From Chitinophagaceae bacterium (GTDB lineage Bacteria; Bacteroidota; Bacteroidia; Chitinophagales; Chitinophagaceae): 5,589 bases of DNA. Shown here piece after piece: positions 1 through 5,589 of this stretch. Within the stretch, counting starts at the first letter, position 1; the number at the start of each line of letters is the position of its first letter. The notes under the pieces are model-generated. The model was not told the DNA's origin, did not search any database, and was given only the letters and a program-made list of their open reading frames with translations. The translations under genes were made by a program, and so were the position numbers. The stretch covers positions 1-5,589 of the forward strand of contig JADLEN010000058.1 in the NCBI GenBank assembly GCA_020846105.1, written 5' to 3'.

Positions 1-126
1 CTAGTGATTGAGTAGGTTTGTGTTTTTACAAACTAGTTAAATCTAGTGATTGAGTATGTTTGTGTTTTTACAAACTAGTTAAATCTAGTGATTGAGTAGG
101 TTTGTGTTTTTACAAGCTAGCTAAGT
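1..126. repeat. Tandem array of three 42-bp intergenic repeats
   Basis: Three head-to-tail 42-bp units lie at 1-42, 43-84 and 85-126 with no spacer. Unit 2 differs from unit 1 at one base (position 15 of the unit). Unit 3 differs at three bases near its end (unit positions 32, 37 and 41), as expected for the edge unit of an array. The array reaches the window edge, so its true copy number is unknown. Although 42 is a multiple of three, stop codons occur in all six frames of the unit, so it is not a protein repeat. Each unit holds a small inverted repeat, GTTTGT-GTTTTT-ACAAAC. A second one, ACTAG-TTAAAT-CTAGT, spans each junction between units. The lack of spacers rules out CRISPR. Function is unknown. 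Confidence 0.95.
13..104 (+). promoter_or_regulatory. Three repeated TAnnTTTG -7-like elements within the tandem array
   Basis: Each repeat unit contains an exact match to the Bacteroidota primary-sigma -7 consensus TAnnTTTG: TAGGTTTG at 13-20, TATGTTTG at 55-62 and TAGGTTTG at 97-104. The single change in unit 2 falls on an unspecified 'n' position. No TTG -33 element lies about 19-21 bases upstream of any copy, so these are half-sites at best. No plus-strand gene follows. Transcription from them would run through the hairpin at 201-234 and antisense into the DUF4476 gene. Promoter activity is inference from the motif alone. Confidence 0.3.
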
Positions 127-185
127 AAGTACAATAGTGGCTACGGCGGCTAAATGGCTGTATGCAATGGCTTTGTTGGGGGCTG

Positions 186-252
186 TGGGGGCAAAAAAAG
201 AGCAGCCACACAATACAATGTATGTGTGGCTGCTAAAATATGGGGGCAAAAA
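186..252. repeat. Exact 12-bp direct repeat flanking a hairpin
   Basis: The 12-mer TGGGGGCAAAAA occurs at 186-197 and again at 241-252. The two copies bracket a 43-bp segment (198-240) that is almost entirely the perfect hairpin at 201-234. The left copy supplies the A-run that becomes the terminator U-tract on the minus strand. The arrangement resembles a small hairpin-bearing insertion with a duplicated target, or a local slippage duplication. No transposase or longer terminal repeats are present to decide between them. Confidence 0.7.
193..234 (-). terminator. Rho-independent terminator (minus strand)
   Basis: A perfect 12-bp stem (AGCAGCCACACA at 201-212 pairing with TGTGTGGCTGCT at 223-234) encloses a 10-base loop. 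On the minus strand the stem is followed by C and then seven T's (193-199 on the plus strand). That is the classic intrinsic terminator layout. On the plus strand only AAAATA follows, so it is one-directional. It lies about 160 bp beyond the stop of the DUF4476 gene and is the first good terminator for that transcript. Confidence 0.8.
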
Positions 253-396
253 TGCTTGGTTACCTGCCCTAGCCTACGCGGCCGGCAAAGCCTAAAGTAA
301 AAGATAATAGCTGACGGTGCGACGCCTATACAGCTACTAGAAAGCAAGCAAGATGACCTCCAAAAAATTTTTTTTATTCACCTTTTTGCAAGGGTT
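235..396. other. Gene-free stretch between the terminator and the DUF4476 stop
   Basis: No convincing gene is seen here. It is most simply the long 3' untranslated region of the DUF4476 transcript, ending at the hairpin at 201-234. It contains an A6T8 tract at 362-375, which may bend the DNA, and the right copy of the 12-bp direct repeat. A 65-codon minus-strand reading frame from a TTG codon at 347 runs through the terminator hairpin, has no recognisable product and was not accepted. An independent small RNA ending at the terminator is possible, but no exact TAnnTTTG element was found upstream on the minus strand in this stretch. Confidence 0.5.
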
Positions 397-1509
397 TTAT
401 TTGCGGCCTAGCTGCTCTATGGCTTTTTTGGAGCTCAGAAAGGCAAAGCTGGGCTGTAGTTTCAGGATATTTTCTTTGTCGGTGAGGCGTGGGTAGGCCC
501 ATTTTACCAGCTCTAGCTTGGTGCCCTCGAAGGTGCAAGTGGCTATGATGCGTATGAGCTGCGTGGTGCTGAGGCTGCTGCTAGCAAGCTTGTCGGTAAG
601 GTGGGCTTGGCGCTCGGTATCGGTGCTCATGGCTTGGGCGGCGGCTATGACGGGGCTCAGCTCATCGTCTTTGGCTATGGTGGGGGCGGCGGTGGTTTTG
701 GGGGCTGGCGCGGGCTCATCGGTGGCTGTGGTGGCGTAGCTGGCTAGTGTGCGGCGCGATGCTGCTAGCTCTAGTGTACTACCGGCTTGGGCTATATTTT
801 GTGGGTCTGTCAGGTGGGGCTGGCTATACTCGGCTAGCTGTAGCTTGCTGCGCTCTATGCTCAGCCAGCTCATCATTTTGGCTAGCTGGGCGGTGCTGTA
901 GGTTTTGTACAGGAGGTATTGTTTTAGGTGGCGCAGCTTGTCGCTAGTGGTGATGTGCTGTTGTATGTCTTTGCCTAGCTGTGCTAGCTCTGTGTTGCTG
1001 AGGCTGGTGTTTGTACGGCTGGCAGCGGGTGCGGTGCTGGCTATGGGCGCGGCTATGTCGGCGTCTTGGTTTTCGTCAAAGTCTGTGCGCTCGTCGGTAC
1101 GGTATGTTTTGTCGCGGCTGTCTAGGTATATATCGCTACTCTCGCGAATGCTCATGGTATGGTATTCGGGGTCTATGGTGCAATAGTACATATTGCCGGG
1201 CTGGGTGCGTATGCTACCTTTATATACCAGCTTGGCACGGCCGCGGTTGTTGGTGTTTTCGTCGTCGTAGCGCGGGTCTGGCTTGTAGGGTATGTATTGG
1301 TATACTTTGACACTGTGCTCGCCGGCAGGCACATCTACATAAGTAATGGTGCGGCCATAGCGCTGATAATGGCGCCCGTCTATAACTACGGTGAGCATTT
1401 TATTGTTGCGCAGCCATAGCTGCAAAACACTGTTGCGGGGCTGGGCCAGTAGTGGGCTGCTAGTGGCTATGCTAGCAAGCAAGATGAGGAAGATGATGGT
1501 TTTTTTCAT
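397..1509 (-). CDS. Secreted protein with tandem DUF4476 domains
   Basis: This is a 370-residue exported protein of unknown function. Residues 1-23 are a Sec signal peptide (MKKT, a hydrophobic run, then LLAQ) with no lipobox Cys, so the product is probably soluble in the periplasm or envelope. Residues about 27-122 resemble the N-terminal part seen in DUF4476 proteins: a short beta-rich, PEGA-like region with VVIDGRHYQRYG, VPAGEHSVKVY and a YYCTIDPEYHTMSI strand. After an acidic and Ala/Ser/Thr-rich linker (about 125-172) come two related helical repeats at about 173-258 and 283-367, separated by an Ala/Pro/Thr linker. They align at an offset of 109 residues and share ST-x-QL, KLxL and Px-LTDxxNI. 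The C-terminal copy matches the DUF4476 pattern well (FEGTKLELVKWAYP, then a final FAFLSS). The ATG start follows an AT-rich leader without a Shine-Dalgarno sequence. The gene lies 59 bp downstream of the methyltransferase gene on the same strand but has its own candidate promoter. The DUF4476 call is from memory of the family pattern. Confidence 0.85.
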   Translation of the reverse strand: MKKTIIFLILLASIATSSPLLAQPRNSVLQLWLRNNKMLTVVIDGRHYQRYGRTITYVDVPAGEHSVKVYQYIPYKPDPRYDDENTNNRGRAKLVYKGSIRTQPGNMYYCTIDPEYHTMSIRESSDIYLDSRDKTYRTDERTDFDENQDADIAAPIASTAPAASRTNTSLSNTELAQLGKDIQQHITTSDKLRHLKQYLLYKTYSTAQLAKMMSWLSIERSKLQLAEYSQPHLTDPQNIAQAGSTLELAASRRTLASYATTATDEPAPAPKTTAAPTIAKDDELSPVIAAAQAMSTDTERQAHLTDKLASSSLSTTQLIRIIATCTFEGTKLELVKWAYPRLTDKENILKLQPSFAFLSSKKAIEQLGRK

Positions 1510-1557
1510 AACAGAAATATTAGTGCACTAAAAAATATTGGGGGTAAAAGAATACTG

Positions 1558-1586
1558 CAAATATAAGGCTAGCCACCGAGCAGCAA
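1558..1586 (-). promoter_or_regulatory. Candidate promoter of the DUF4476 gene
   Basis: On the minus strand, TATATTTG (1565 down to 1558) matches the Bacteroidota -7 consensus TAnnTTTG exactly. A TTG at 1586-1584 lies 18 bases upstream and can serve as the -33 element. Transcription would begin near 1550, giving a leader of about 40 bases before the ATG at 1509. The -33 part lies inside the last codons of the methyltransferase gene, so the DUF4476 gene can be transcribed independently of it. Confidence 0.55.
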
Positions 1587-2315
1587 GGCACAAAGTATGC
1601 CTGCAGATACGCCAGCGTTGAGCGACTCTGCCCCGCCCCGCTGCGGAATGGTGATGCGGTGGCTGGCAGCGGCTAGCACCTGGGCACTAATGCCCGTGGC
1701 CTCGCTACCGATAATAATAATACCTGGCGCAGCAGGCGATATGCGGTACACATTGCTACCCGCTAGCACGGCGGCATAGCTAGGTAGGGGGCTGCTGCGC
1801 AAATAATCTAGGATAGCCACGGTGTGGATGCCTACCCGCAACTGCGCCCCCATAGCGGCCTGCACCACCTTGGGGCTATAGGCATCTACGCATTGCGGCG
1901 ATAGCAGTACTTGGGCAATGCCAAACCAATCGGCAATGCGCAGTATGGTGCCCATGTTGCCTGGGTCGCGGATATCGTCTAGCGCTAGGCACCAATCTGA
2001 GCTGGGCGTAGGCGGCGCTTGTGGCGTGCTGTGCTGCACTACTAGCAGCACCTTGTTGGGGCTGTGTAGCTGCGATATTTGCGCTAGCTCTGTATCTGTT
2101 ACAGATATGACAGTGGCGCTTGGGTGGGCGGCTATGTATTGCGGATGCTGCTGCAACCAACTGTCTAAAGCGGCAATAATAATTATGCGCTGGCGAGTGT
2201 CGGCAAGGTATTCTTGGGCTATTTTTTCGCCCTCTACCAGGTAGGCTTGGTGCTCTTTCCGAAATTTTTGCAGCGCTAAAGACCGAATGTATTTACTTTG
2301 CGATATGGATAGCAT
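1569..2315 (-). CDS. SpoU/TrmH-family RNA 2'-O-methyltransferase
   Basis: This is a predicted S-adenosylmethionine-dependent enzyme that methylates a ribose 2'-OH in rRNA or tRNA in the cytoplasm. The 248-residue protein has the usual family length. An N-terminal substrate-binding region (about 1-95) carries the typical opening, with IRSLALQKFRKEH and then FLVEG-like YLVEGEK. The C-terminal SPOUT methylase domain (about 107-248) shows all three SpoU motifs. Motif 1 is DPGNMGTILRIADWFG at 117-131, with Asn120 and Arg126. Motif 2 is IIGSEATGIS at 201-210. Motif 3 is IPQRGGAESLNAG at 223-235, with Asn233; its glycine-rich turn and SLN form part of the knotted cofactor site. All expected catalytic residues are present, so the enzyme should be active. 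The exact RNA target (for example 23S G2251, as for RlmB) cannot be read from the sequence, so no symbol is given. ATG at 2315 is preferred to a TTG three codons upstream because it gives the usual family start. Confidence 0.93.
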   Translation of the reverse strand: MLSISQSKYIRSLALQKFRKEHQAYLVEGEKIAQEYLADTRQRIIIIAALDSWLQQHPQYIAAHPSATVISVTDTELAQISQLHSPNKVLLVVQHSTPQAPPTPSSDWCLALDDIRDPGNMGTILRIADWFGIAQVLLSPQCVDAYSPKVVQAAMGAQLRVGIHTVAILDYLRSSPLPSYAAVLAGSNVYRISPAAPGIIIIGSEATGISAQVLAAASHRITIPQRGGAESLNAGVSAGILCALLLGG

Positions 2316-2321
2316 AATTTG

Positions 2322-2329
2322 CAAAGCTA
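2322..2329 (-). promoter_or_regulatory. Candidate -7 element for the methyltransferase gene
   Basis: TAGCTTTG on the minus strand matches TAnnTTTG exactly and ends only six bases before the ATG at 2315. Initiation the usual few bases downstream would fall at or next to the start codon, implying a leaderless or near-leaderless mRNA. No TTG is found at the normal -33 distance; the nearest suitable one is only 12 bases away. The call therefore rests on the -7 motif alone. Confidence 0.3.
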
Positions 2330-2352
2330 ATTAATTGCCACCAAGTACTATA

Positions 2353-4764
2353 ATGAATCACAAAGCACGCCTAGCCTTATTGCCCAAACAACTGTTGCCA
2401 ATGGTGGTAGCACTACTGCTATTGCTAAGTGCCTGCAACAGCACCAAGCACGTGCCCAAGGGCAGTTATTTGCTAAAGAACTATGGGGTGAAGGTAAAAT
2501 CGGACAAGACGATAACCAACAAAGGCGTGCTACAAGACCAGCTAGATATGCTGGTAGCACAAAAGCCCAACACATACTGGAGTGGGCTTTTCCCCTTTAA
2601 ACTTTGGAAATACAACCTACGCTCAGACAAGTATCTGAACAACCCAAACCTAGAGCTGCCCAAAGCTATAGAGAAGCCCGTAATCTATGATACCCTACTA
2701 CAATTGAAGACTGCGGCAAATATGCGCTCGTTCTTGCAAAACCAAGGGTATTTCCATGCCGAAGTAAAAGATACCGTGCGGTATAAAAAGAACAAAGCCT
2801 ATGTAAGCTATGCGGTAAATACTGGGGTAAACTTTGTGATAGACCAAGTAAATATAGCCGTAGATAAGCCCGAGATAGCCGCCATAGTAAATAAAGGAAT
2901 GGAAAATACCAAACTCACCAATGGCCTACCTTATACCAAAGCCGTGATAGACGAGGAGCGTGCCCGTATTATTACCCAAATGCAAAACAGGGGCTATTAT
3001 AATTTTGGACAAGACAATGTAACTTTTGTACTAGATACTATTAATAAAGAGAAATTCAGAGATGCCGAAAGCTTGTTTGAAAGTGCGGTAAACTTTATAA
3101 CCCTACAGAAAAAACAAAAGAAACTATCGCTGAATATACAAGTAAGCATAAGCGACAACAACGAAAGCCTAAGCTATGCACAGTACAAGGTGGGCAGGAT
3201 TATTGTGTTTCCGGATTTTGTAGACAGAGAAATGACGCGTGATAGTAACCTTATAAAAAAAGAGCAAGATGGTATCAGCTTTCGGTACCTAAACTATTAC
3301 GTGCGCGAGACCATTTTGAGCAAGCAGATATTCTTAAAGCCCGGCGCATTGTACTCCCGTGCCGACCACGAGTTGACGCTAAATAAACTGAATGAGCTAG
3401 GGATATTTCAGATGGTAAACATTTATTTTGCCAAAGACACTACAAGCCCAGACCAAAACCTGCTGAACTGCTACATAACCCTAAGCCCCTCTAAGCGCCT
3501 AGACGCATCTGGCTCGCTAGAGATAGCCAACGCTACGACCTATGTACTGGGCAACTCTATAGGAGCTGTGTACCGCGATAAAAACTTTTTTAAAGGCGCC
3601 AATATGCTGTCATTGTCGGCAACAGGTGGTGTAGAGATGGGCTTTTTCGATACCTTGGGTACGAAGTTTTTAGATCATTTTTATCTTCAAAGTACCAATA
3701 TTGGGGTCAATGCCACCATCATTTTTCCAAAGTTTATATCGCCTTTCAAGCCCCGCTGGATAAGCGAGCGCAACCTGCCACGCACACAGCTGATAGTAGG
3801 GGTAAATGTGCTGAACCGTATCAACCAATTTGTATTGCCCAATATCAACGCCTCGTACGCATACAACTGGCGCAAGTCTATAACCCAAACATGGGAGCTT
3901 ACGCCTGCCTTTGCCAACATTGTAATACCCACCATTCAGCCCGATTTTCAGAAACGCCTAGACTCTAACGACTTTTTGCGCAATACCTATAGGCGTACCC
4001 TTATCCAAGGCGAGAACATTGCCTTTACCTTCAGCGATCAGATAAAGAAACAAGGGCGCAACTTTAATTATATCCGTATAGCCTTTGAAGAGTCGGGCAT
4101 TATACTTGGCGGCCTTAATGAAGTGCAGAAATCGATAAGCAAAAGCCAAGGTTTTATCTTCGATCAGTATTTCAAGATAGACCTAGATGCACGCAGGTAC
4201 TTCAATTGGCGGCACTCGCTTACAGCATTTAGGTTTTTGGCAGGCATAGGTAGCCCTTATGGTAGCTCACGCACATTGCCCTATATCAAGCAGTATTTTG
4301 TAGGTGGCCCCTATAGTATCCGCGGTTGGCGGCCGCGCACCCTAGGCCCCGAGAGTATTACTAGCACGGACAGTTTGGTGATAGACCGTACTGGCGATAT
4401 AAAACTAGAAATGAATGCAGAGTACCGCTTCGATATGATTAAATTATTCTCAGGAACCCTGAACCTAAATGGTGCCCTATTTGCCGATGCAGGTAATACT
4501 TGGCTTGCCAAAAAATCCGAGAGCGCGCCAAATGGACAATTTGATATAAGCCGCCTAGGGCAAGACATAGCGGTGAGCACTGGTGCTGGCTTGCGGGTGA
4601 TAGTTGCCGACTTTTTTACAGTAAGGGTAGATGCTGCATTCCCGATAAAGAACCCATATATAGATGCCAATAACGGATGGGTAATCAAAGATGTGGACCT
4701 GGGCAACAACCAATGGCGCAGCAATAATGTGGTTATCAACTTGGCCATAGGTATGCCATTCTAA
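2353..4764 (+). CDS. Lipoprotein-type BamA/TamA-family outer-membrane assembly protein (TamL-like)
   Basis: This Omp85-superfamily protein (803 residues) should sit in the outer membrane and help insert or move other outer-membrane proteins. Residues 1-28 form a lipoprotein signal peptide with lipobox LSAC and lipidated Cys28. The following CNSTKHVPKGSYLL is typical of the Bacteroidota TamA-like group TamL, which is lipid-anchored. A periplasmic region (about 40-380) has POTRA-like segments, including QKPNTYWSGLFPF, FLQNQGYFHAEV, IITQMQNRGYYNF and LNELGIFQMVNIYF. The barrel (about 383-803) contains the conserved loop-6 motif IRGW at 656-659 after YFVGGPYS, and ends in a beta-signal strand with C-terminal Phe (INLAIGMPF). 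ATG at 2353 is preferred to the in-frame TTG at 2335 because it gives a cleaner signal peptide. TamL is usually associated with TamB; no tamB is seen in the 0.8 kb available downstream, so a different BamA-like paralogue remains possible. No Shine-Dalgarno sequence precedes it. Confidence 0.9.
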   Translation: MNHKARLALLPKQLLPMVVALLLLLSACNSTKHVPKGSYLLKNYGVKVKSDKTITNKGVLQDQLDMLVAQKPNTYWSGLFPFKLWKYNLRSDKYLNNPNLELPKAIEKPVIYDTLLQLKTAANMRSFLQNQGYFHAEVKDTVRYKKNKAYVSYAVNTGVNFVIDQVNIAVDKPEIAAIVNKGMENTKLTNGLPYTKAVIDEERARIITQMQNRGYYNFGQDNVTFVLDTINKEKFRDAESLFESAVNFITLQKKQKKLSLNIQVSISDNNESLSYAQYKVGRIIVFPDFVDREMTRDSNLIKKEQDGISFRYLNYYVRETILSKQIFLKPGALYSRADHELTLNKLNELGIFQMVNIYFAKDTTSPDQNLLNCYITLSPSKRLDASGSLEIANATTYVLGNSIGAVYRDKNFFKGANMLSLSATGGVEMGFFDTLGTKFLDHFYLQSTNIGVNATIIFPKFISPFKPRWISERNLPRTQLIVGVNVLNRINQFVLPNINASYAYNWRKSITQTWELTPAFANIVIPTIQPDFQKRLDSNDFLRNTYRRTLIQGENIAFTFSDQIKKQGRNFNYIRIAFEESGIILGGLNEVQKSISKSQGFIFDQYFKIDLDARRYFNWRHSLTAFRFLAGIGSPYGSSRTLPYIKQYFVGGPYSIRGWRPRTLGPESITSTDSLVIDRTGDIKLEMNAEYRFDMIKLFSGTLNLNGALFADAGNTWLAKKSESAPNGQFDISRLGQDIAVSTGAGLRVIVADFFTVRVDAAFPIKNPYIDANNGWVIKDVDLGNNQWRSNNVVINLAIGMPF

Positions 4765-4777
4765 TCTTTTGCAACAC

Positions 4778-4810
4778 TTGCGCTTTATATCCATTTTATT
4801 ATTAATTTTG
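4778..4810 (+). promoter_or_regulatory. Candidate promoter of the T9SS cargo gene
   Basis: TAATTTTG at 4803-4810 matches the Bacteroidota -7 consensus TAnnTTTG exactly. A TTG at 4778-4780 lies 22 bases upstream, slightly longer than the usual spacing, as a possible -33 element. Transcription would start near 4816, leaving a leader of about 15 A-rich bases before the ATG at 4831, without a Shine-Dalgarno sequence. This suggests the gene is not simply co-transcribed with the upstream assembly-factor gene. Confidence 0.55.
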
Positions 4811-4830
4811 AAAACAAATAAAAACAGTAA

Positions 4831-5589
4831 ATGAAAAAACTACTTACCCTTATCGCTACTGGCATTTGCCTTAGCAGCACTACCAACGCCCAAACCCTTA
4901 CTGGTGGCGACATGGAAACTTGGAAAACCTATTCAAGTGCAGGCAAATCTTTGAAAAGACCTAATGGATGGAACACATCCGACTCGCTAGTAGCATTTGT
5001 AAAATTACTAGGTAGCAAAACCTTCACAGCACGCGTGTCGCAATCTACAACAGTAAAGCATGCAGGCACTTCTTCTGCAAAATTGGAAGCTACAGACCTT
5101 ACCGATTCATTGCCAACGATTATCTCCAACGGTAATTTCACTGGCGACCTTGCAGCAATTGGCACTGGCGATTATTCTTCTATCAAATTTATAGGCGGTG
5201 CAGCCATTACAAAGCGTATTATGTTTGTACATTCTTGGTTGCAATATTCGTACACCGGCACTCCCGATACCGGATTAGTAACAGTTACTGCTTTTAAAAC
5301 TGGCTTTGCTGTTGGCGGCGGAGATTCTGCTATTGGCGAAGGTGTGAGCAACATTACTAGCCTATCTTCCTTTACCAAAATAGAAACGCAGGTTATTTAT
5401 AAAGATGCTATAAATGTACCCGACAGAATAGTGGTAACCTTTAATACGAGCAAATTTTTAAACCCACTTGCAGGCACAGTGCTATACGTAGATGACGTTT
5501 ACCTTTCTGACCCTACAGGTATCGAAACCCCACTAATCAACGACGAGCGCATAAGTATTTTCCCTAACCCTAGCAGCAGTAGCGTACAG
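4831..5589 (+). CDS. T9SS-exported protein, PCMD/carbohydrate-binding-like (3' end cut by window)
   Basis: The frame is open from the ATG to the window edge (253 codons, no stop), so the gene is partial only because of the window. Residues 1-20 are a Sec signal peptide (MKKLLTLIATGICLSSTTNA, then Q). The mature part starts with GGDMETW (25-31) and RPNGW (43-47), then HAGTSSAKLEA (77-87) and, late, LYVDDVYL (218-225). This order is typical of PCMD-like and related jelly-roll, carbohydrate-binding-type surface proteins of Bacteroidota. A short linker leads to RISIFPNPSSSSVQ (240-253), the start of a type A T9SS sorting domain with its PNP motif, so the protein should cross the outer membrane by T9SS and be released or anchored on the surface. 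Roughly 60 or more residues of that domain probably lie beyond the window. No catalytic residues are recognisable; a ligand is not predictable. T9SS assignment is strong, fold assignment moderate. Confidence 0.85.
   Translation, partial: MKKLLTLIATGICLSSTTNAQTLTGGDMETWKTYSSAGKSLKRPNGWNTSDSLVAFVKLLGSKTFTARVSQSTTVKHAGTSSAKLEATDLTDSLPTIISNGNFTGDLAAIGTGDYSSIKFIGGAAITKRIMFVHSWLQYSYTGTPDTGLVTVTAFKTGFAVGGGDSAIGEGVSNITSLSSFTKIETQVIYKDAINVPDRIVVTFNTSKFLNPLAGTVLYVDDVYLSDPTGIETPLINDERISIFPNPSSSSVQ

Noticed and set aside
1..126. CRISPR array
   Set aside because: The units are directly contiguous and have no variable spacers.
150..347. A 65-codon minus-strand gene starting at a TTG, with GGAGG nine bases upstream
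   Set aside because: The frame runs through the terminator hairpin and both 12-bp repeats, has no recognisable protein features, and Bacteroidota rarely rely on Shine-Dalgarno sequences.
518..1419. Several plus-strand open frames opposite the DUF4476 gene
   Set aside because: They are rich in Cys, Trp, Ser and Arg, overlap one another, and are antisense to a gene with a clear signal peptide and domain pattern.
343..1487. 14-bp repeat AGCAAGCAAGATGA at 343-356 and 1474-1487, flanking most of the DUF4476 gene
   Set aside because: One copy lies in signal-peptide codons. The match is short, low in complexity and not at gene boundaries; chance is a sufficient explanation.
1876..2244. Open frames on both strands overlapping the methyltransferase gene
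   Set aside because: The methyltransferase frame contains all SpoU motifs; the others are compositional shadows.
2335..2352. TTG start six codons upstream for the outer-membrane assembly gene
   Set aside because: The ATG at 2353 gives a standard lipoprotein signal peptide; the extra residues MPPSTI add nothing typical.
2290..2352. Plus-strand promoter for the assembly gene, such as the sequence around ATAATTTG at 2314-2321
   Set aside because: It departs from TAnnTTTG at both leading bases; no exact element with a -33 partner was found on this strand.
4770..4785. Small hairpin GCAA-CAC-TTGC after the assembly gene as a terminator
   Set aside because: A four-base stem without a following T-run is too weak to support a terminator call.
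4929..5378. Minus-strand open frames at 4929-5165 and 5172-5378
   Set aside because: They are antisense to a plus-strand frame with a signal peptide and a T9SS sorting domain start.

Overview
The window looks like a piece of a Bacteroidota chromosome, probably Chitinophagales/Sphingobacteriales-like, though that rank is a guess. Three things point there: a secreted protein with the start of a type IX secretion system (T9SS) C-terminal sorting domain, a lipoprotein-type BamA/TamA homologue (TamL-like), and a DUF4476 protein. Start regions fit too: AT-rich leaders without Shine-Dalgarno sequences, and TAnnTTTG promoter elements.

Layout. Positions 1-396 hold no credible gene. They contain three tandem 42-bp repeats (1-126) that run off the left edge, then a strong hairpin (201-234) that makes a minus-strand terminator and is bracketed by an exact 12-bp direct repeat. 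Two minus-strand genes follow, read right to left: a SpoU/TrmH-family RNA 2'-O-methyltransferase (2315 to 1569), and 59 bp downstream a secreted protein with two DUF4476 copies (1509 to 397). The second gene has its own candidate promoter overlapping the end of the first.

Divergent from the methyltransferase, with only 37 bp between the two ATG codons, is an 803-residue outer-membrane assembly protein on the plus strand (2353-4764): a lipoprotein signal, POTRA-like region and 16-strand-type barrel with the IRGW motif and terminal Phe. After a 66-bp gap with a good promoter match comes a T9SS cargo protein (4831 onward). It is cut by the window end within its sorting domain.

Three of the four proteins are exported: one periplasmic or envelope, one outer-membrane and one surface or secreted. 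The fourth is a housekeeping RNA-modification enzyme. Nothing shows that they form one pathway; three separate transcription units seem more likely. No mobile element genes, CRISPR, tRNA or rRNA were seen. The most unusual material is the non-coding left end: every 42-bp unit carries a perfect match to the Bacteroidota -7 promoter element and can form alternating small hairpins.
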